A stretch of 64,000 nucleotides of DNA, taken from Methanobacteriota archaeon (GTDB lineage: Archaea; Thermoplasmatota; Poseidoniia; Poseidoniales; Poseidoniaceae). The DNA is taken from contig PBDU01000011.1 in the NCBI GenBank assembly GCA_002718195.1, forward strand, positions 1-64,000, written 5' to 3'. The notes beneath the pieces were generated by a model. It searched no databases. It was not told the DNA's origin and saw only the letters and a list, made by a program, of their open reading frames with translations. Positions 54,920-64,000 of this stretch are shown here, one piece after another (the stretch's first letter is position 1; each line of letters opens with the position of its first letter). Both the position numbers and the translations under genes were made by a program.

Positions 54920-56995
54920 ATGCAACCAGTTCAGAGAGTAGCAGTCATCGGTGCAGGCAACATGGGTTCAGGGATTGCGCAAAAAAGCGCACAGGAAGAA
55001 TTCGATGTGCAAATGGTTGACAGGGAAATGCAATATGTTGAGAGAGGTCAAGGAATAATCTCAAATTTTCTTTCTGAAGCAGTAGAACGTAGAATTTTTT
55101 CTCCTCAACAAGTAGAAGCAATCCAAGGAAGAATAACCGGTGTTGAAGGTGTTGAGAACACCGCTGAAGATACCGATTTGGTAATCGAAGCAGTTTTCGA
55201 AGACTTCGATATCAAAACAGCTGTATTCAAAACTCTTGACGAAGCTTGTGGAGAACATACAATTCTTGCAAGTAACACTTCCTCGCTTTCAGTCAATGAG
55301 TTGGCGGAAGCCACTGGACGCCCAGATAGATTTGTAGGGCTACATTTCTTTTACCACCCTGCAAAAAATAGGTTGATTGAAGTAATCCCAGCAAAAACCA
55401 CCTCACAAGAAACCATCGATAGGACAGTCCAGTACTGCAAAACATTGGGTAAGGTCGTAATCATCTGCAAGGATAGACCTGGATTTGTTGTAAACAGATT
55501 CTTTGTACCCTGGTTAAATGAAGCCTGCCATTTGCTTGCTGAAGGAGTAGCAACAACCGCTCAAATCGATGCGATTGCGCGTAAAGCGTGCAAGATTGGT
55601 CTTGGTCCATTTGGTCTGATGAATCTCACAGGTCCTCCGATTGCTTTGCACTCTACAGATTACCTAGCAGAACAACTTGCAACTCCTAGGTATGTTGGTG
55701 TACAAAATCTGAGGGATATGATCGATGCTGGTGAAATGTGGGATATTGGAAATGATGAAGAATACACTTCCGAGCAATATAAAACCGTAGCAGACAGGTT
55801 GTTGGGAGTAGTCTTCGCTGTAGCCGCTCAGATTGTTGAAGAAGAAATTTGCAGCATGGAGGACGTTGATAGAGGTGCGAAAGTTGGTCTACGTTGGGCA
55901 CTTGGGCCCTTTGAATTGATGAATAGAATAGGAATAAAGGAGGCAGGACGCATGGCTTCTGAATATTCCTCCTTGGCTGGGAAAGGTTTGGAATTACCTT
56001 CATTTTTCACAGATCAAGTCAATTCAGGGATAAATTGGGATTTCTCATACGTTGACACAGAGATAAACAACGGAATCGCTACAATTACCATCAATCGACC
56101 GGAGGCAATGAATGCCCTGAACGAAACGGTAGTCGGTCAGATGGCAAAAGCGGTTGAAGCCTGCAATTCCAACGGCGCAGTCAACACGATTGTGCTTGAT
56201 GGAGCAGGTAAGGCATTCGTAGCAGGCGCAGATGTCAAATTCTTTGTCGATAAGATTCGAGCAGATGCAATCCCAGATATCTATGACTTTACCAAAGCGG
56301 GTCAAGATATGCTCAACGCGATTGAGGATTCAAGCAAAACCACGATTGCTCTAACAACAGGTCTCGCTCTAGGAGGGGGTCTGGAGTTAGCGCTTGCTTG
56401 CGATTACAGGATAGGAACCCGTAGAACCCAATTCAGATTCCCAGAGACAAGTATAGGAATTTACCCTGGATTAGGTGGAAGCCAGAGGCCAGCCAGAATT
56501 TGTGGTATTCCAGCAGCTAGGTGGGCAGTACTTGCTGGCAACTTTATGACAGCACAAGTTGGTGCTGATTTAGGACTTTTAACCCATCTGGTAGACATTG
56601 CCGATGTAGATTCAACTATTACCAAAATATCAGATTCTGGTAAGCCAGATAACAAGTATCCTGGAGTTTGTTCTAACCCCGAAAGTAGTGTTGTGAAATT
56701 TGCCCAATCTTTCTACACTGATTCTAACATGCAAGTTCTGATGTCAGGGGGTTGTCCTGAAGGATTTGATGCGGAGGACAAGAATATCAGTAGGCAACTG
56801 AAGTCGTTAAAATTTGCAGCGCCTATCGGACTTGGTATGGCAAGTGATTTAATCGATGCAACAGCAAATACCGATTTGAAATCTGGGTTACAATTAGAAT
56901 TGGATGGTTTAGACAAGATATTTGCTACCGCAGACGCCTTAGAGGGTTTGAGCGCTCTAATTGAGGGAAGAAGACCAACTTACAAGAATGAGTGA
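54920..56995 (+). CDS. 3-hydroxyacyl-CoA dehydrogenase / enoyl-CoA hydratase fusion
   Basis: N-terminal RVAVIGAGNMGSGIAQKSAQ, GLHFFYHPAKNRLIEVIPAKTTS; C-terminal crotonase NGIATITINRPEAMNALN...GGGLELALACDYRIG. Confidence 0.94.
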   Translation: MQPVQRVAVIGAGNMGSGIAQKSAQEEFDVQMVDREMQYVERGQGIISNFLSEAVERRIFSPQQVEAIQGRITGVEGVENTAEDTDLVIEAVFEDFDIKTAVFKTLDEACGEHTILASNTSSLSVNELAEATGRPDRFVGLHFFYHPAKNRLIEVIPAKTTSQETIDRTVQYCKTLGKVVIICKDRPGFVVNRFFVPWLNEACHLLAEGVATTAQIDAIARKACKIGLGPFGLMNLTGPPIALHSTDYLAEQLATPRYVGVQNLRDMIDAGEMWDIGNDEEYTSEQYKTVADRLLGVVFAVAAQIVEEEICSMEDVDRGAKVGLRWALGPFELMNRIGIKEAGRMASEYSSLAGKGLELPSFFTDQVNSGINWDFSYVDTEINNGIATITINRPEAMNALNETVVGQMAKAVEACNSNGAVNTIVLDGAGKAFVAGADVKFFVDKIRADAIPDIYDFTKAGQDMLNAIEDSSKTTIALTTGLALGGGLELALACDYRIGTRRTQFRFPETSIGIYPGLGGSQRPARICGIPAARWAVLAGNFMTAQVGADLGLLTHLVDIADVDSTITKISDSGKPDNKYPGVCSNPESSVVKFAQSFYTDSNMQVLMSGGCPEGFDAEDKNISRQLKSLKFAAPIGLGMASDLIDATANTDLKSGLQLELDGLDKIFATADALEGLSALIEGRRPTYKNE

Positions 56996-57232
56996 TTACT
57001 CTAATCTGTCTAGATCAATACAAGATCTAACTATATTTTCAAGATTTATTTCAGCCTTTATTTCGATTAGAAAGAGTATATTTTCATGAAATCTGTCAAG
57101 ATGATGTTGTTGTGCAACAACATCCCCGTACTTCAAAAATAAATCTTCGATAGAAATTCCTCCACCGTTTTCAATGACAATTCTAGCCTTTATTTTTTCA
57201 TCCTCATCGCTGGGGCTACGTACTTCAACCAT
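56996..57232 (-). CDS. Small hypothetical protein (78 aa), third gene of the E1-like/JAMM operon
   Basis: MVEVRSPSDEDEKIKARIVIENGGGISIEDLFLKYGDVV...; start 4 nt after the JAMM stop, preceded by GGGAGTGA. Confidence 0.6.
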   Translation of the reverse strand: MVEVRSPSDEDEKIKARIVIENGGGISIEDLFLKYGDVVAQQHHLDRFHENILFLIEIKAEINLENIVRSCIDLDRLE

Positions 57233-57236
57233 CAAA

Positions 57237-57719
57237 TCACTCCCAAGAGATGACTTCTTCATCCGTCCAATGCGCAAGTTGCGTATTATCTCCTAGTCTG
57301 AAATCTGTAGGAGTCGAAATGTGCAGAGTGTTTTTTGCGATTTTGAAACCTTCTTCACCAAGTACCATTGCGCTTTCCAAGATACCTGTGGAGTGAGCTA
57401 GAGATCTTCTATCAGTGATAGACCAGTAAGCAGACATTGATGGATGCGTATGTACCCACACACTGAAAGGAGCTTTTGCTCCAAAAAACGGTTTCAAAGG
57501 AACCAATCCTGGAGAGCCCCAGTCGATCTGAATTCTGCCCTCTGCGTCAATTAAAACAGAAGTCTCAAGTCCAGCAACTTTACTTAATTGATAAACAAAT
57601 TTCCAATCATTAGCCTTCGCTGCCTGTTTTTGAGCCTCGAGCAAAACTGGATTATTTACCTGTCTATTCTGTGCCAAAACTAGAGCTTCAAGCCTCTCAT
57701 CGCTGATAATTTCATTCAT
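57237..57719 (-). CDS. JAB/JAMM-family metallopeptidase-like protein
   Basis: VHTHPSMSAYWSITD fits HxHx7SxxD exactly; upstream Glu in LETSVLID. Confidence 0.87.
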   Translation of the reverse strand: MNEIISDERLEALVLAQNRQVNNPVLLEAQKQAAKANDWKFVYQLSKVAGLETSVLIDAEGRIQIDWGSPGLVPLKPFFGAKAPFSVWVHTHPSMSAYWSITDRRSLAHSTGILESAMVLGEEGFKIAKNTLHISTPTDFRLGDNTQLAHWTDEEVISWE

Positions 57720-58357
57720 GCTATCACCTCGAATTTTGGGAAATTCATCTGCCCAAACCTAATAGATTGGATACCTTCAATTATACTGCTGTCTCCAAAT
57801 CTTAAGTGATCGTGTAGCCATTGTGCACCGGTCGCAGCGCAGATTGCATATCCATATTCAATGAATCCAGATTCAACGGCTCCTTCCTGTTGACAGGAAC
57901 CCCTAGAATTTTCAGTTGTCATTGCTTTAATTAAACTTTGACTGGTTTTATTTGTGAGGTAAACACAACCATCGCCAGTACTTCTGAGGTCAATCCATTT
58001 TTTGGATTTAGAATGGACGAGTTTTCTTGCTTTTGCGTTATCGACAGCACAAATCACGTAGTCATAACAAGAAAGGCTAGTATTATCATCTAAGTCATAT
58101 TCGATTGCTTTGATTTGGAAATTTCCAATGGAGTGTGATTTTGAGAGACATTTTACTTTTGTTCGCCCAATATCAGAATCTGAAAATTGCTGAAATTGAA
58201 TATTCCTGTCCTCGACTATATCTGAATCAAAGATATGGAAATCAATTTTTGTTTTTGATTTGGATAGGCTTGGCGCAAGAAAATGAACAAGCGTAGAACC
58301 TATCCCTCCCGCACCGATTAAACAGACTTTAACTTCATCAATCATGGTATTCACCAT
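57716..58357 (-). CDS. E1-like/ThiF-MoeB family adenylyltransferase
   Basis: EVKVCLIGAGGIGSTLVHFLAP, FDSDIVEDRNIQFQQFSDSDIGRTKVKCL, DYVICAVDNAKAR; ATGA overlap with JAMM gene. Confidence 0.87.
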   Translation of the reverse strand: MVNTMIDEVKVCLIGAGGIGSTLVHFLAPSLSKSKTKIDFHIFDSDIVEDRNIQFQQFSDSDIGRTKVKCLSKSHSIGNFQIKAIEYDLDDNTSLSCYDYVICAVDNAKARKLVHSKSKKWIDLRSTGDGCVYLTNKTSQSLIKAMTTENSRGSCQQEGAVESGFIEYGYAICAATGAQWLHDHLRFGDSSIIEGIQSIRFGQMNFPKFEVIA

Positions 58358-58493
58358 TGTTCAAACCATCGACAGGATATAAACAAAAACAAATTATCAA
58401 CATCATAGAATTAGTCAAGCACAGGGATTATGATGCTTTCATTCCCCCTCAACATTCAATTTAATTCAAAAAGGAGGGGTTATTCGGTGAAAC

Positions 58494-59558
58494 ATGGCTG
58501 ACAAGGTTGCCTTGATTACCGGAATTACAGGACAAGATGGGTCCTACCTAGCAGAATTATTGCTAGAAAAGGGATATACCGTCTATGGTCTGGTGAGAAG
58601 AGTTAGTCAACCTACCTCTGGCAGAAGTCTAATCAATCACTTGATGGAACACGACAAATTTCATCTTATGAACGGAGATCTGGCGGACCAAAATTCAATC
58701 GATAATGCCGTTGCCCAGACTCAACCTGATGAATTTTACAACCTTGGAGCAATGTCATTTGTTCCAGAATCCTGGAGAAGTCCAATGATGACAGCAGATA
58801 TTACTGGACTAGGCGCTCTAAGATGTTTGGAAGCAATTAGAAAACATGCACCAAATTGTAGATTCTATCAAGCTGGTTCTTCCGAACAATTTGGAAAAGT
58901 GAGAGATGTGCCACAAACCGAGATGACTCCATTCCATCCTCGTTCCCCCTACGGGGCAGCGAAAGTTTTCGCATTCGAAATCACTCGAAATTACAGGGAA
59001 TCTTATGACATGTTTGCGTGTACTGGTATACTTTTTAATCACGAGAGCCCAAGAAGAGGACTTGAATTCGTCACACGTAAAGTTACAATGACAGCAGCAA
59101 GAATTGCGCACGGATTTGATGAAAATCTATGGATTGGAAACGTTGATGCAAAGAGGGATTGGGGCTTTGCAGGAGACTATGTCGAGATGCAATGGAGGAT
59201 GCTTCAACAAGAGAAACCTGAAGATTACGTTGTTGCAACTGGCAGAACTCATTCAGTTCGAGACATGATTTCTCTTGCCTTTGCTCATGTAGGTATGGAA
59301 TTGACGTGGTCTGGAGAAGGAGTAGACACTATCGCAACCGATCAAAATGGCGTTGTTAGAGTAAGAACAAATCCAAAGTTCTTCAGACCTGCTGAAGTAG
59401 ATTTGCTAATTGGTGATCCTGCTCTTGCAGAAAAGGAACTTGGTTGGGTCCCTGCCACATCATTCGAAGAATTAGTGCAAATGATGGTTGAGGCTGACAT
59501 GGCAATTGTCCAAGAAGCAGTAGATGGAGGATATGCTCCTCCGATTCCTCCAGAGTGA
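58494..59558 (+). CDS. gmd: GDP-mannose 4,6-dehydratase
   Basis: ALITGITGQDGSYLAELLLEKGYTVYGLVRR, YQAGSSEQFGKV, FHPRSPYGAAKVFA, FNHESPRRG. Confidence 0.92.
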   Translation: MADKVALITGITGQDGSYLAELLLEKGYTVYGLVRRVSQPTSGRSLINHLMEHDKFHLMNGDLADQNSIDNAVAQTQPDEFYNLGAMSFVPESWRSPMMTADITGLGALRCLEAIRKHAPNCRFYQAGSSEQFGKVRDVPQTEMTPFHPRSPYGAAKVFAFEITRNYRESYDMFACTGILFNHESPRRGLEFVTRKVTMTAARIAHGFDENLWIGNVDAKRDWGFAGDYVEMQWRMLQQEKPEDYVVATGRTHSVRDMISLAFAHVGMELTWSGEGVDTIATDQNGVVRVRTNPKFFRPAEVDLLIGDPALAEKELGWVPATSFEELVQMMVEADMAIVQEAVDGGYAPPIPPE

Positions 59559-59561
59559 AAT

Positions 59562-59583
59562 TTTAGAAATTTTAATTTCTAAA
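59562..59583. terminator. Bidirectional terminator candidate between convergent gmd and taw1
   Basis: TTTAGAAATT-tt-AATTTCTAAA perfect inverted repeat in the 29-bp gap between opposing stop codons. Confidence 0.5.
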
Positions 59584-59587
59584 TTCA

Positions 59588-60592
59588 TCAGGCCATTTTC
59601 AATTTCTTCACTGGTGGTGCCACACCTAAATCTGCAGGGAAATGCATAGTTTGTTCTGGTATTGGAATTGGTATTATCTCTCTACCGATAAGAGCAACCC
59701 TGCTAGGTCTAGATGAAGAAAGAATTTCCATATCTACCATCGGAGCCAGGTGGTTTGAAAAATCCATGATGTCATCAAAAGATGGCATGTTATCTACGCT
59801 GAGGTTTTCTCTACTGTGTCCCACATAGACGTATCCTTTTGCTTCTATCCAATCAGGCTCAGCCCTTTTGTCTAATTCTGCAAACTCAGCAATGGATTTT
59901 GAATCCATGTTAATGCCTTTCATCATTGTGTGCCTACATACAATTCTGGTATCAAGAGAGGGTAATAGATCGATTGTTTCTTCGAATTTTTCCCAGGCAG
60001 AATCATTCCATTTCGGGCGACAAACCTCATCAAAAATTTTCTTGTTTGGAGCATCTACTGAAACGTAGAGTTGTGTTGGTAAAGTGTCAAGATTTTCCAA
60101 TGTTTTTGGAAGAGTACCGTTTGTAACTAGCATGGTAGTCATTCCATGATTATGGCACAATTCCATGTATTCTGATAGATTCCTGTAAAGTGTAGGCTCA
60201 CCGTTCAAGGAGATGGCAACATGCTTTGGGTCTTGAGCTTCGAGATATTTTTCCCTTGGTACCAAATCATGACCACCATATCCAGTAAGAAGCCTCCTTT
60301 GCGCTCTAACGCTTTCGTATAGTAATTCCAATGGGTCTTGGTCTGTTAGTTCGAGAGTGTCCATGTGAGGCTCTCTCCAACAATACGTACAAGCGAGGTT
60401 GCACTGATCTACTACAGGAGACATCTGCATACAGGTGTGGCTTTTAACGCCGTAAAATGTTCCCTTGTAACACGATCTGTCTCGCAAAAGAGATTCTTTA
60501 GTCCAGTGACATGTTTTCACGCCACCGTGTTCTCCTACGATGTGGTAGCGCTGTTTTTGCAGCTTTGCTTTCAATTCAGGGTCCATTCCCAT
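59588..60592 (-). CDS. taw1: Radical-SAM tRNA 4-demethylwyosine synthase (Taw1/TYW1-like)
   Basis: GEHGGVKTCHWTKESLLRDRSCYKGTFYGVKSHTCMQMSPVVDQCNLACTYCWRE; SLNGEPTLY. Confidence 0.93.
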   Translation of the reverse strand: MGMDPELKAKLQKQRYHIVGEHGGVKTCHWTKESLLRDRSCYKGTFYGVKSHTCMQMSPVVDQCNLACTYCWREPHMDTLELTDQDPLELLYESVRAQRRLLTGYGGHDLVPREKYLEAQDPKHVAISLNGEPTLYRNLSEYMELCHNHGMTTMLVTNGTLPKTLENLDTLPTQLYVSVDAPNKKIFDEVCRPKWNDSAWEKFEETIDLLPSLDTRIVCRHTMMKGINMDSKSIAEFAELDKRAEPDWIEAKGYVYVGHSRENLSVDNMPSFDDIMDFSNHLAPMVDMEILSSSRPSRVALIGREIIPIPIPEQTMHFPADLGVAPPVKKLKMA

Positions 60593-60604
60593 GTAATCAC
60601 CTCA

Positions 60605-60645
60605 GAGTCAAATCTCACGGTTGAGATTCGGTCGGAGTTTGACTC
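60605..60645. repeat. Nested inverted repeat upstream of taw1
   Basis: Outer GAGTCAAA/TTTGACTC (60605-60612, 60638-60645), inner AATCTCA-cggt-TGAGATT. Confidence 0.5.
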
Positions 60646-60808
60646 GGCTGTTTAGCCCTCCTGTTAATCATGTAATAATGATGCGATTGATGGATTTATG
60701 AATTGACTGTAAATTTATACATTTACTTTACAAAATACACCTATGGTGTATTCCACACTACCATTGATTCATATAGGACCAGCACCCATATTATATTGGG
60801 AACAAAAG

Positions 60809-60973
60809 ATGGATAGATATCTTGAGCAGTTTATCGATGACATGATGGAAAAGCAAGTTTACAGAAATGGAATCTTCAAAAGTTTTAATGAAATCATCAT
60901 TGAAATTTTTGCTGGAATTAGGGGTCCTCAGGGTATCAGAGATTCCTATACAATAAGAAGAGGAGGAGAATAA
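60809..60973 (+). CDS. Microprotein A (54 aa), paralogue of the following ORF
   Basis: MDRYLEQFIDDMMEKQVYRNGIFKSFNEIII...RRGGE; aligns to the next ORF's N-terminus. Confidence 0.6.
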   Translation: MDRYLEQFIDDMMEKQVYRNGIFKSFNEIIIEIFAGIRGPQGIRDSYTIRRGGE

Positions 60974-60974
60974 A

Positions 60975-61088
60975 ATGGACGCATATCTAAACGAATACAT
61001 AGTTAACATGATGGATAATCAAGAATACAGAGAAGGGATTATTTTCTTTCCAATGTGGAGTAAAATTAAATCTCTTTTTGTAAGGTAA
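60975..61088 (+). CDS. Microprotein B (37 aa), paralogue of microprotein A (too short for the supplied ORF track)
   Basis: MDAYLNEYIVNMMDNQEYREGIIFFPMWSKIKSLFVR; starts 1 nt after the stop of microprotein A, with AGGAGG upstream (60961-60966). Confidence 0.6.
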   Translation: MDAYLNEYIVNMMDNQEYREGIIFFPMWSKIKSLFVR

Positions 61089-61303
61089 AATCCTACTAAG
61101 GCAACCCTTACACATGCATTATGGTTTAGGAAGTGTTCTTTGTATAATTTGCAAATTAAAAATCAAAAAATCATCAACTAAATTGGTTTTTAATACACAA
61201 TTAATCGTCACTCAGTACCCAATCTAAACAAACTGTTATGTAATAAATCCAAGCAAATACATAACGCCATAGAGATGTTCTTTTTGCACATTGAGGTGAT
61301 TAT

Positions 61304-62035
61304 TTGCTTGAAATAAAGGGAATTAACAAGAGTTTTGGATTCGGGAGAAGAAAAATTCACGTCCTCAAAGGCGTGGATTTGGAAATGAAAGAGGGTGAGA
61401 TGGTTGCCCTAATGGGTCCTTCAGGTTGTGGCAAATCCACACTTCTGAATATAATCGGTGGCTTGCTTGCTGCTGATGAGGGTGGGATTGACCTCAAGGG
61501 GGTAAAGTACGGTAAGAGTTCACCATCCAATGTAGTCGATGTAAGGAGATCTTCTGTTGGCTGGATTTTCCAGGATTTTCATTTGCTCAACCATTTAACT
61601 GCGAAAGAAAATGTTGTATTTGCTCTTGAATTATCAGGCACACAAACTTCTGAAGCAGAAGAAAGAGCAGTCAAGGCACTCACTAGGGTTGGTTTAGCAG
61701 ATAGGATGGGTTACAGTCCTGATGAATTATCTGGTGGACAACAACAAAGAGTAGCCATTGCAAGGGCTATAGCGGGTGACAGACCACTAATCCTAGCTGA
61801 TGAACCTACAGGAAACCTCGATGTTGCAAGTGGTCAAGATATTCTCAATTTATTCAAAGAATTGTGCCATGACTCGGAGAACCCGATTTCACTGCTGATG
61901 GTTACTCACGACCCCAATCTTGCTAGTCAAGCGGACAGAATGTTGCTGATGAGAGACGGAAAGACAGAAGCAAGCGACATTAGGGCTGCCTGGGGTGACG
62001 AAGTTGCTGATGAGATGGAGAGTGAGGAAGAATGA
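61304..62035 (+). CDS. ABC transporter ATP-binding protein, LolD/MacB-like (TTG start)
   Basis: Walker [25 protein letters not shown], Walker [13 protein letters not shown]. Confidence 0.95.
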   Translation: MLEIKGINKSFGFGRRKIHVLKGVDLEMKEGEMVALMGPSGCGKSTLLNIIGGLLAADEGGIDLKGVKYGKSSPSNVVDVRRSSVGWIFQDFHLLNHLTAKENVVFALELSGTQTSEAEERAVKALTRVGLADRMGYSPDELSGGQQQRVAIARAIAGDRPLILADEPTGNLDVASGQDILNLFKELCHDSENPISLLMVTHDPNLASQADRMLLMRDGKTEASDIRAAWGDEVADEMESEEE

Positions 62036-64000
62036 AGTCCGACAAGAGCATACTCGGTGTTTTTCCAGACAGTATCAGGATGTCAATACAATCCGCCTGG
62101 AGAGGGCGTGAGAGAGGGCTTGCTGTATTTGCAGGGGTTTTATTGGCCAGTTTAGTCATAACAACCGTCCTGTCATATGGTGGAGGACTATCACAAGTAT
62201 TCTTTCAAGAAGCACTTGAGAACGATCCTATAGATGCCAAATTCGATCTTAGAGAGAGGCCAGATTCTAATGCAGAATCTACGACAAACAACAGCACAAT
62301 ATTGACTGATACATGTGCAGATTTCGAAGCGATGGAAGAGATTTCTGACTGCGCTTTGGTGTTTGGTCGGCAAGCGTTAAGGGTCAGCGGTTTCTTTGAT
62401 GAGTCATTCGTTATCCCCCAACCTTTGAATGTTGAATATGCAGAGGCATCTACTGGAAATTGGGAGAATGTAAGTTGGCAGTACCTTGAACAAGAGAATG
62501 GGGGACCACCAATAAATGATCAGAGGACAATTCGATTCTATGGAGACGGAATGTGGGATGGAGAACATAGAACCCGTCATGCTGAGCAAATATTGTACGG
62601 CGAATGGCCAGAATCTTCTAGTGAAGCAGTCGAAAAAAGAACCATAATATTACCATCAAAAATTGCTTTTGATGCAGAGATTACGAATGGTTCAGTAATT
62701 GATAGATTGGATGTTTCATACATCGCTCAAGGAACTGACGGTGAAGCTGTAAACGAGGATGAGTGTAATGGTGTTGTTGAATTTGAAATGAATGGTTACG
62801 AATTCTGTAGGGAGATAATTACCCTTGAAAACCTCACAGTTGTTGGAATTTACGAGGAATTTGAATTTGGAAACCCTACATTGTTGTTTAATCCTGTAAT
62901 AATTCCAGCAGGTCTGCTAAATGAAACTGTCAATGAGACATTGATGAACTCAGATCATGGATACCTTGCGATAGCACTTGATAGAGGTGCACTTCCTACT
63001 TCTTCAACAGCAGATACGAGAGAGTACCTAACAGATTTATACAGAGATATTCAAAGCAAAGAGTTCGGTGACAGCAATTTACAATTTGTCACAACAGATA
63101 TGATTTCAGGAACCATTACTTTCCTCAACATATTCCTAGGCTTGATTCAGATATTTGATGCGATAATTATGATTCCAATCATCATTTTGTCATTGTCTGT
63201 ACTTGTATACGGGCTAACTCTGTCCTTAGAACAAAGACGCAGAGAGGTAGCAATACATCGAGTAATTGGGGGCACCTCTCCAAAACTTCAGAGGATGGTA
63301 TTAGCTGAAATTTTCTTCATGGCTACTACAGCCTGGGCTGTTGGATATCTGCTTGCTATGCTAGTGGTTCCTATTGTTTTGAGCGCAGTAGGATTCATGG
63401 ATTTCAGGTCAGGCTCATTCCAGGTCAATCCATGGTTGAGCTTCGCCCTAACCTTTGTTGTAGCATTAACCACTGTTGGTTTGGCGCTTATTTTTGCCTC
63501 TTCACAAACAAAAGAATTCCTCAGTACAGATATTGAGGATGGGGTGAAGAATAATGTTGCTAAGAGAAAACCGAAGACTTGGCTTCATCTTATCATGTTC
63601 TTCATCGGTATTTTGTCATTTGTAGACGCATTCCTGGAAACTCAAAACGGCAATGATGGTCTCATCAAGAGTTGGTTCCCGAATGCGCTTGTTGCAATAT
63701 TCGGTCCATTCCTGCTTTGGATTGGTGGAGCTTTGGTACTCTCAAGAATTGGGGCTCTTGGACCTAGGATTCTAAAGATTATTTTTGGTAAAACTCCTGT
63801 ATTGAAGGATATACGTACTGGTTTGAGTGGGTCGTCTTCAGGTGATTCTATCCAAAGGCTAGCAGTAATCATGATTCTAACCTTATCGATTGTTACCTTG
63901 GCAGCTGTACAAGGATATACTGGCACATTGGTGGATGAAAGAACTGCATCAGTCAACGCAGGTGCTGATTTCAAAGTTACATTCAATGAACCAGTAAACG
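62032..64000 (+). CDS. FtsX/MacB-like ABC transporter permease, partial (continues beyond the right edge)
   Basis: ATGA overlap with the ATPase gene; [52 protein letters not shown]..., FtsX-like LEQRRREVAIHRVIGGTSPKLQRMVLAEIFF. Confidence 0.87.
   Translation, partial: MKSDKSILGVFPDSIRMSIQSAWRGRERGLAVFAGVLLASLVITTVLSYGGGLSQVFFQEALENDPIDAKFDLRERPDSNAESTTNNSTILTDTCADFEAMEEISDCALVFGRQALRVSGFFDESFVIPQPLNVEYAEASTGNWENVSWQYLEQENGGPPINDQRTIRFYGDGMWDGEHRTRHAEQILYGEWPESSSEAVEKRTIILPSKIAFDAEITNGSVIDRLDVSYIAQGTDGEAVNEDECNGVVEFEMNGYEFCREIITLENLTVVGIYEEFEFGNPTLLFNPVIIPAGLLNETVNETLMNSDHGYLAIALDRGALPTSSTADTREYLTDLYRDIQSKEFGDSNLQFVTTDMISGTITFLNIFLGLIQIFDAIIMIPIIILSLSVLVYGLTLSLEQRRREVAIHRVIGGTSPKLQRMVLAEIFFMATTAWAVGYLLAMLVVPIVLSAVGFMDFRSGSFQVNPWLSFALTFVVALTTVGLALIFASSQTKEFLSTDIEDGVKNNVAKRKPKTWLHLIMFFIGILSFVDAFLETQNGNDGLIKSWFPNALVAIFGPFLLWIGGALVLSRIGALGPRILKIIFGKTPVLKDIRTGLSGSSSGDSIQRLAVIMILTLSIVTLAAVQGYTGTLVDERTASVNAGADFKVTFNEPVN

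Noticed and set aside
54920-56995. Fusion gene as a novelty
   Set aside because: Dehydrogenase-first, hydratase-second fusions are established in other archaea, so it is listed only as a feature.
1-64000. CRISPR array
   Set aside because: No regularly spaced direct repeats were seen by eye; the Cas4-like gene alone is not evidence for CRISPR.

Overview
This window looks like chromosomal DNA from an uncultured marine planktonic euryarchaeon, most like Marine Group II / Poseidoniales. That placement is inferred from gene content, not from a search. Left to right it contains: a partial secreted protein with a PGF-CTERM-like tail; ftsZ; an intron-containing tRNA-Tyr(GTA) whose 3' end is repeated about 575 bp downstream around an ABA4-like membrane gene; a retinal/carotenoid cassette (blh, crtY, crtB divergent from crtI) with no rhodopsin gene in the window; a NERD-domain protein, TrmH, rhodanese, ParB/SerK-like protein, eL15, PRC-barrel and RNase Z-like genes; a ~15 kb same-strand block of large exported proteins (PKD protein, 1554-aa orphan, subtilase, NEW3/CARDB-like protein); an 11-subunit-type complex I operon (nuoABCDHI-J1-J2-KLMN, no nuoEFG) with unusual insertions; aIF1A with a long acidic tail, RIO1 and a Dim2-like KH protein; further CARDB/Ig membrane proteins; a Cas4-like nuclease with predicted internal transmembrane helices; uS2, dus, three HTH regulators and a glycosyltransferase; a 3-hydroxyacyl-CoA dehydrogenase/enoyl-CoA hydratase fusion; an E1-like/JAMM/small-protein operon; gmd; taw1; two tandem paralogous microproteins; and an ABC/FtsX exporter cut by the window end. 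The observations most worth following are the membrane-embedded Cas4-like nuclease, the repeated 'extracellular beta-sandwich - TM - cytosolic zinc ribbon' architecture, the E1/JAMM operon, the tRNA-Tyr 3'-end duplication beside the carotenoid genes, the NuoI/NuoL/NuoH insertions, the eIF1A-like acidic tail and the tandem microproteins. No CRISPR array, transposase or integrase gene was recognised.
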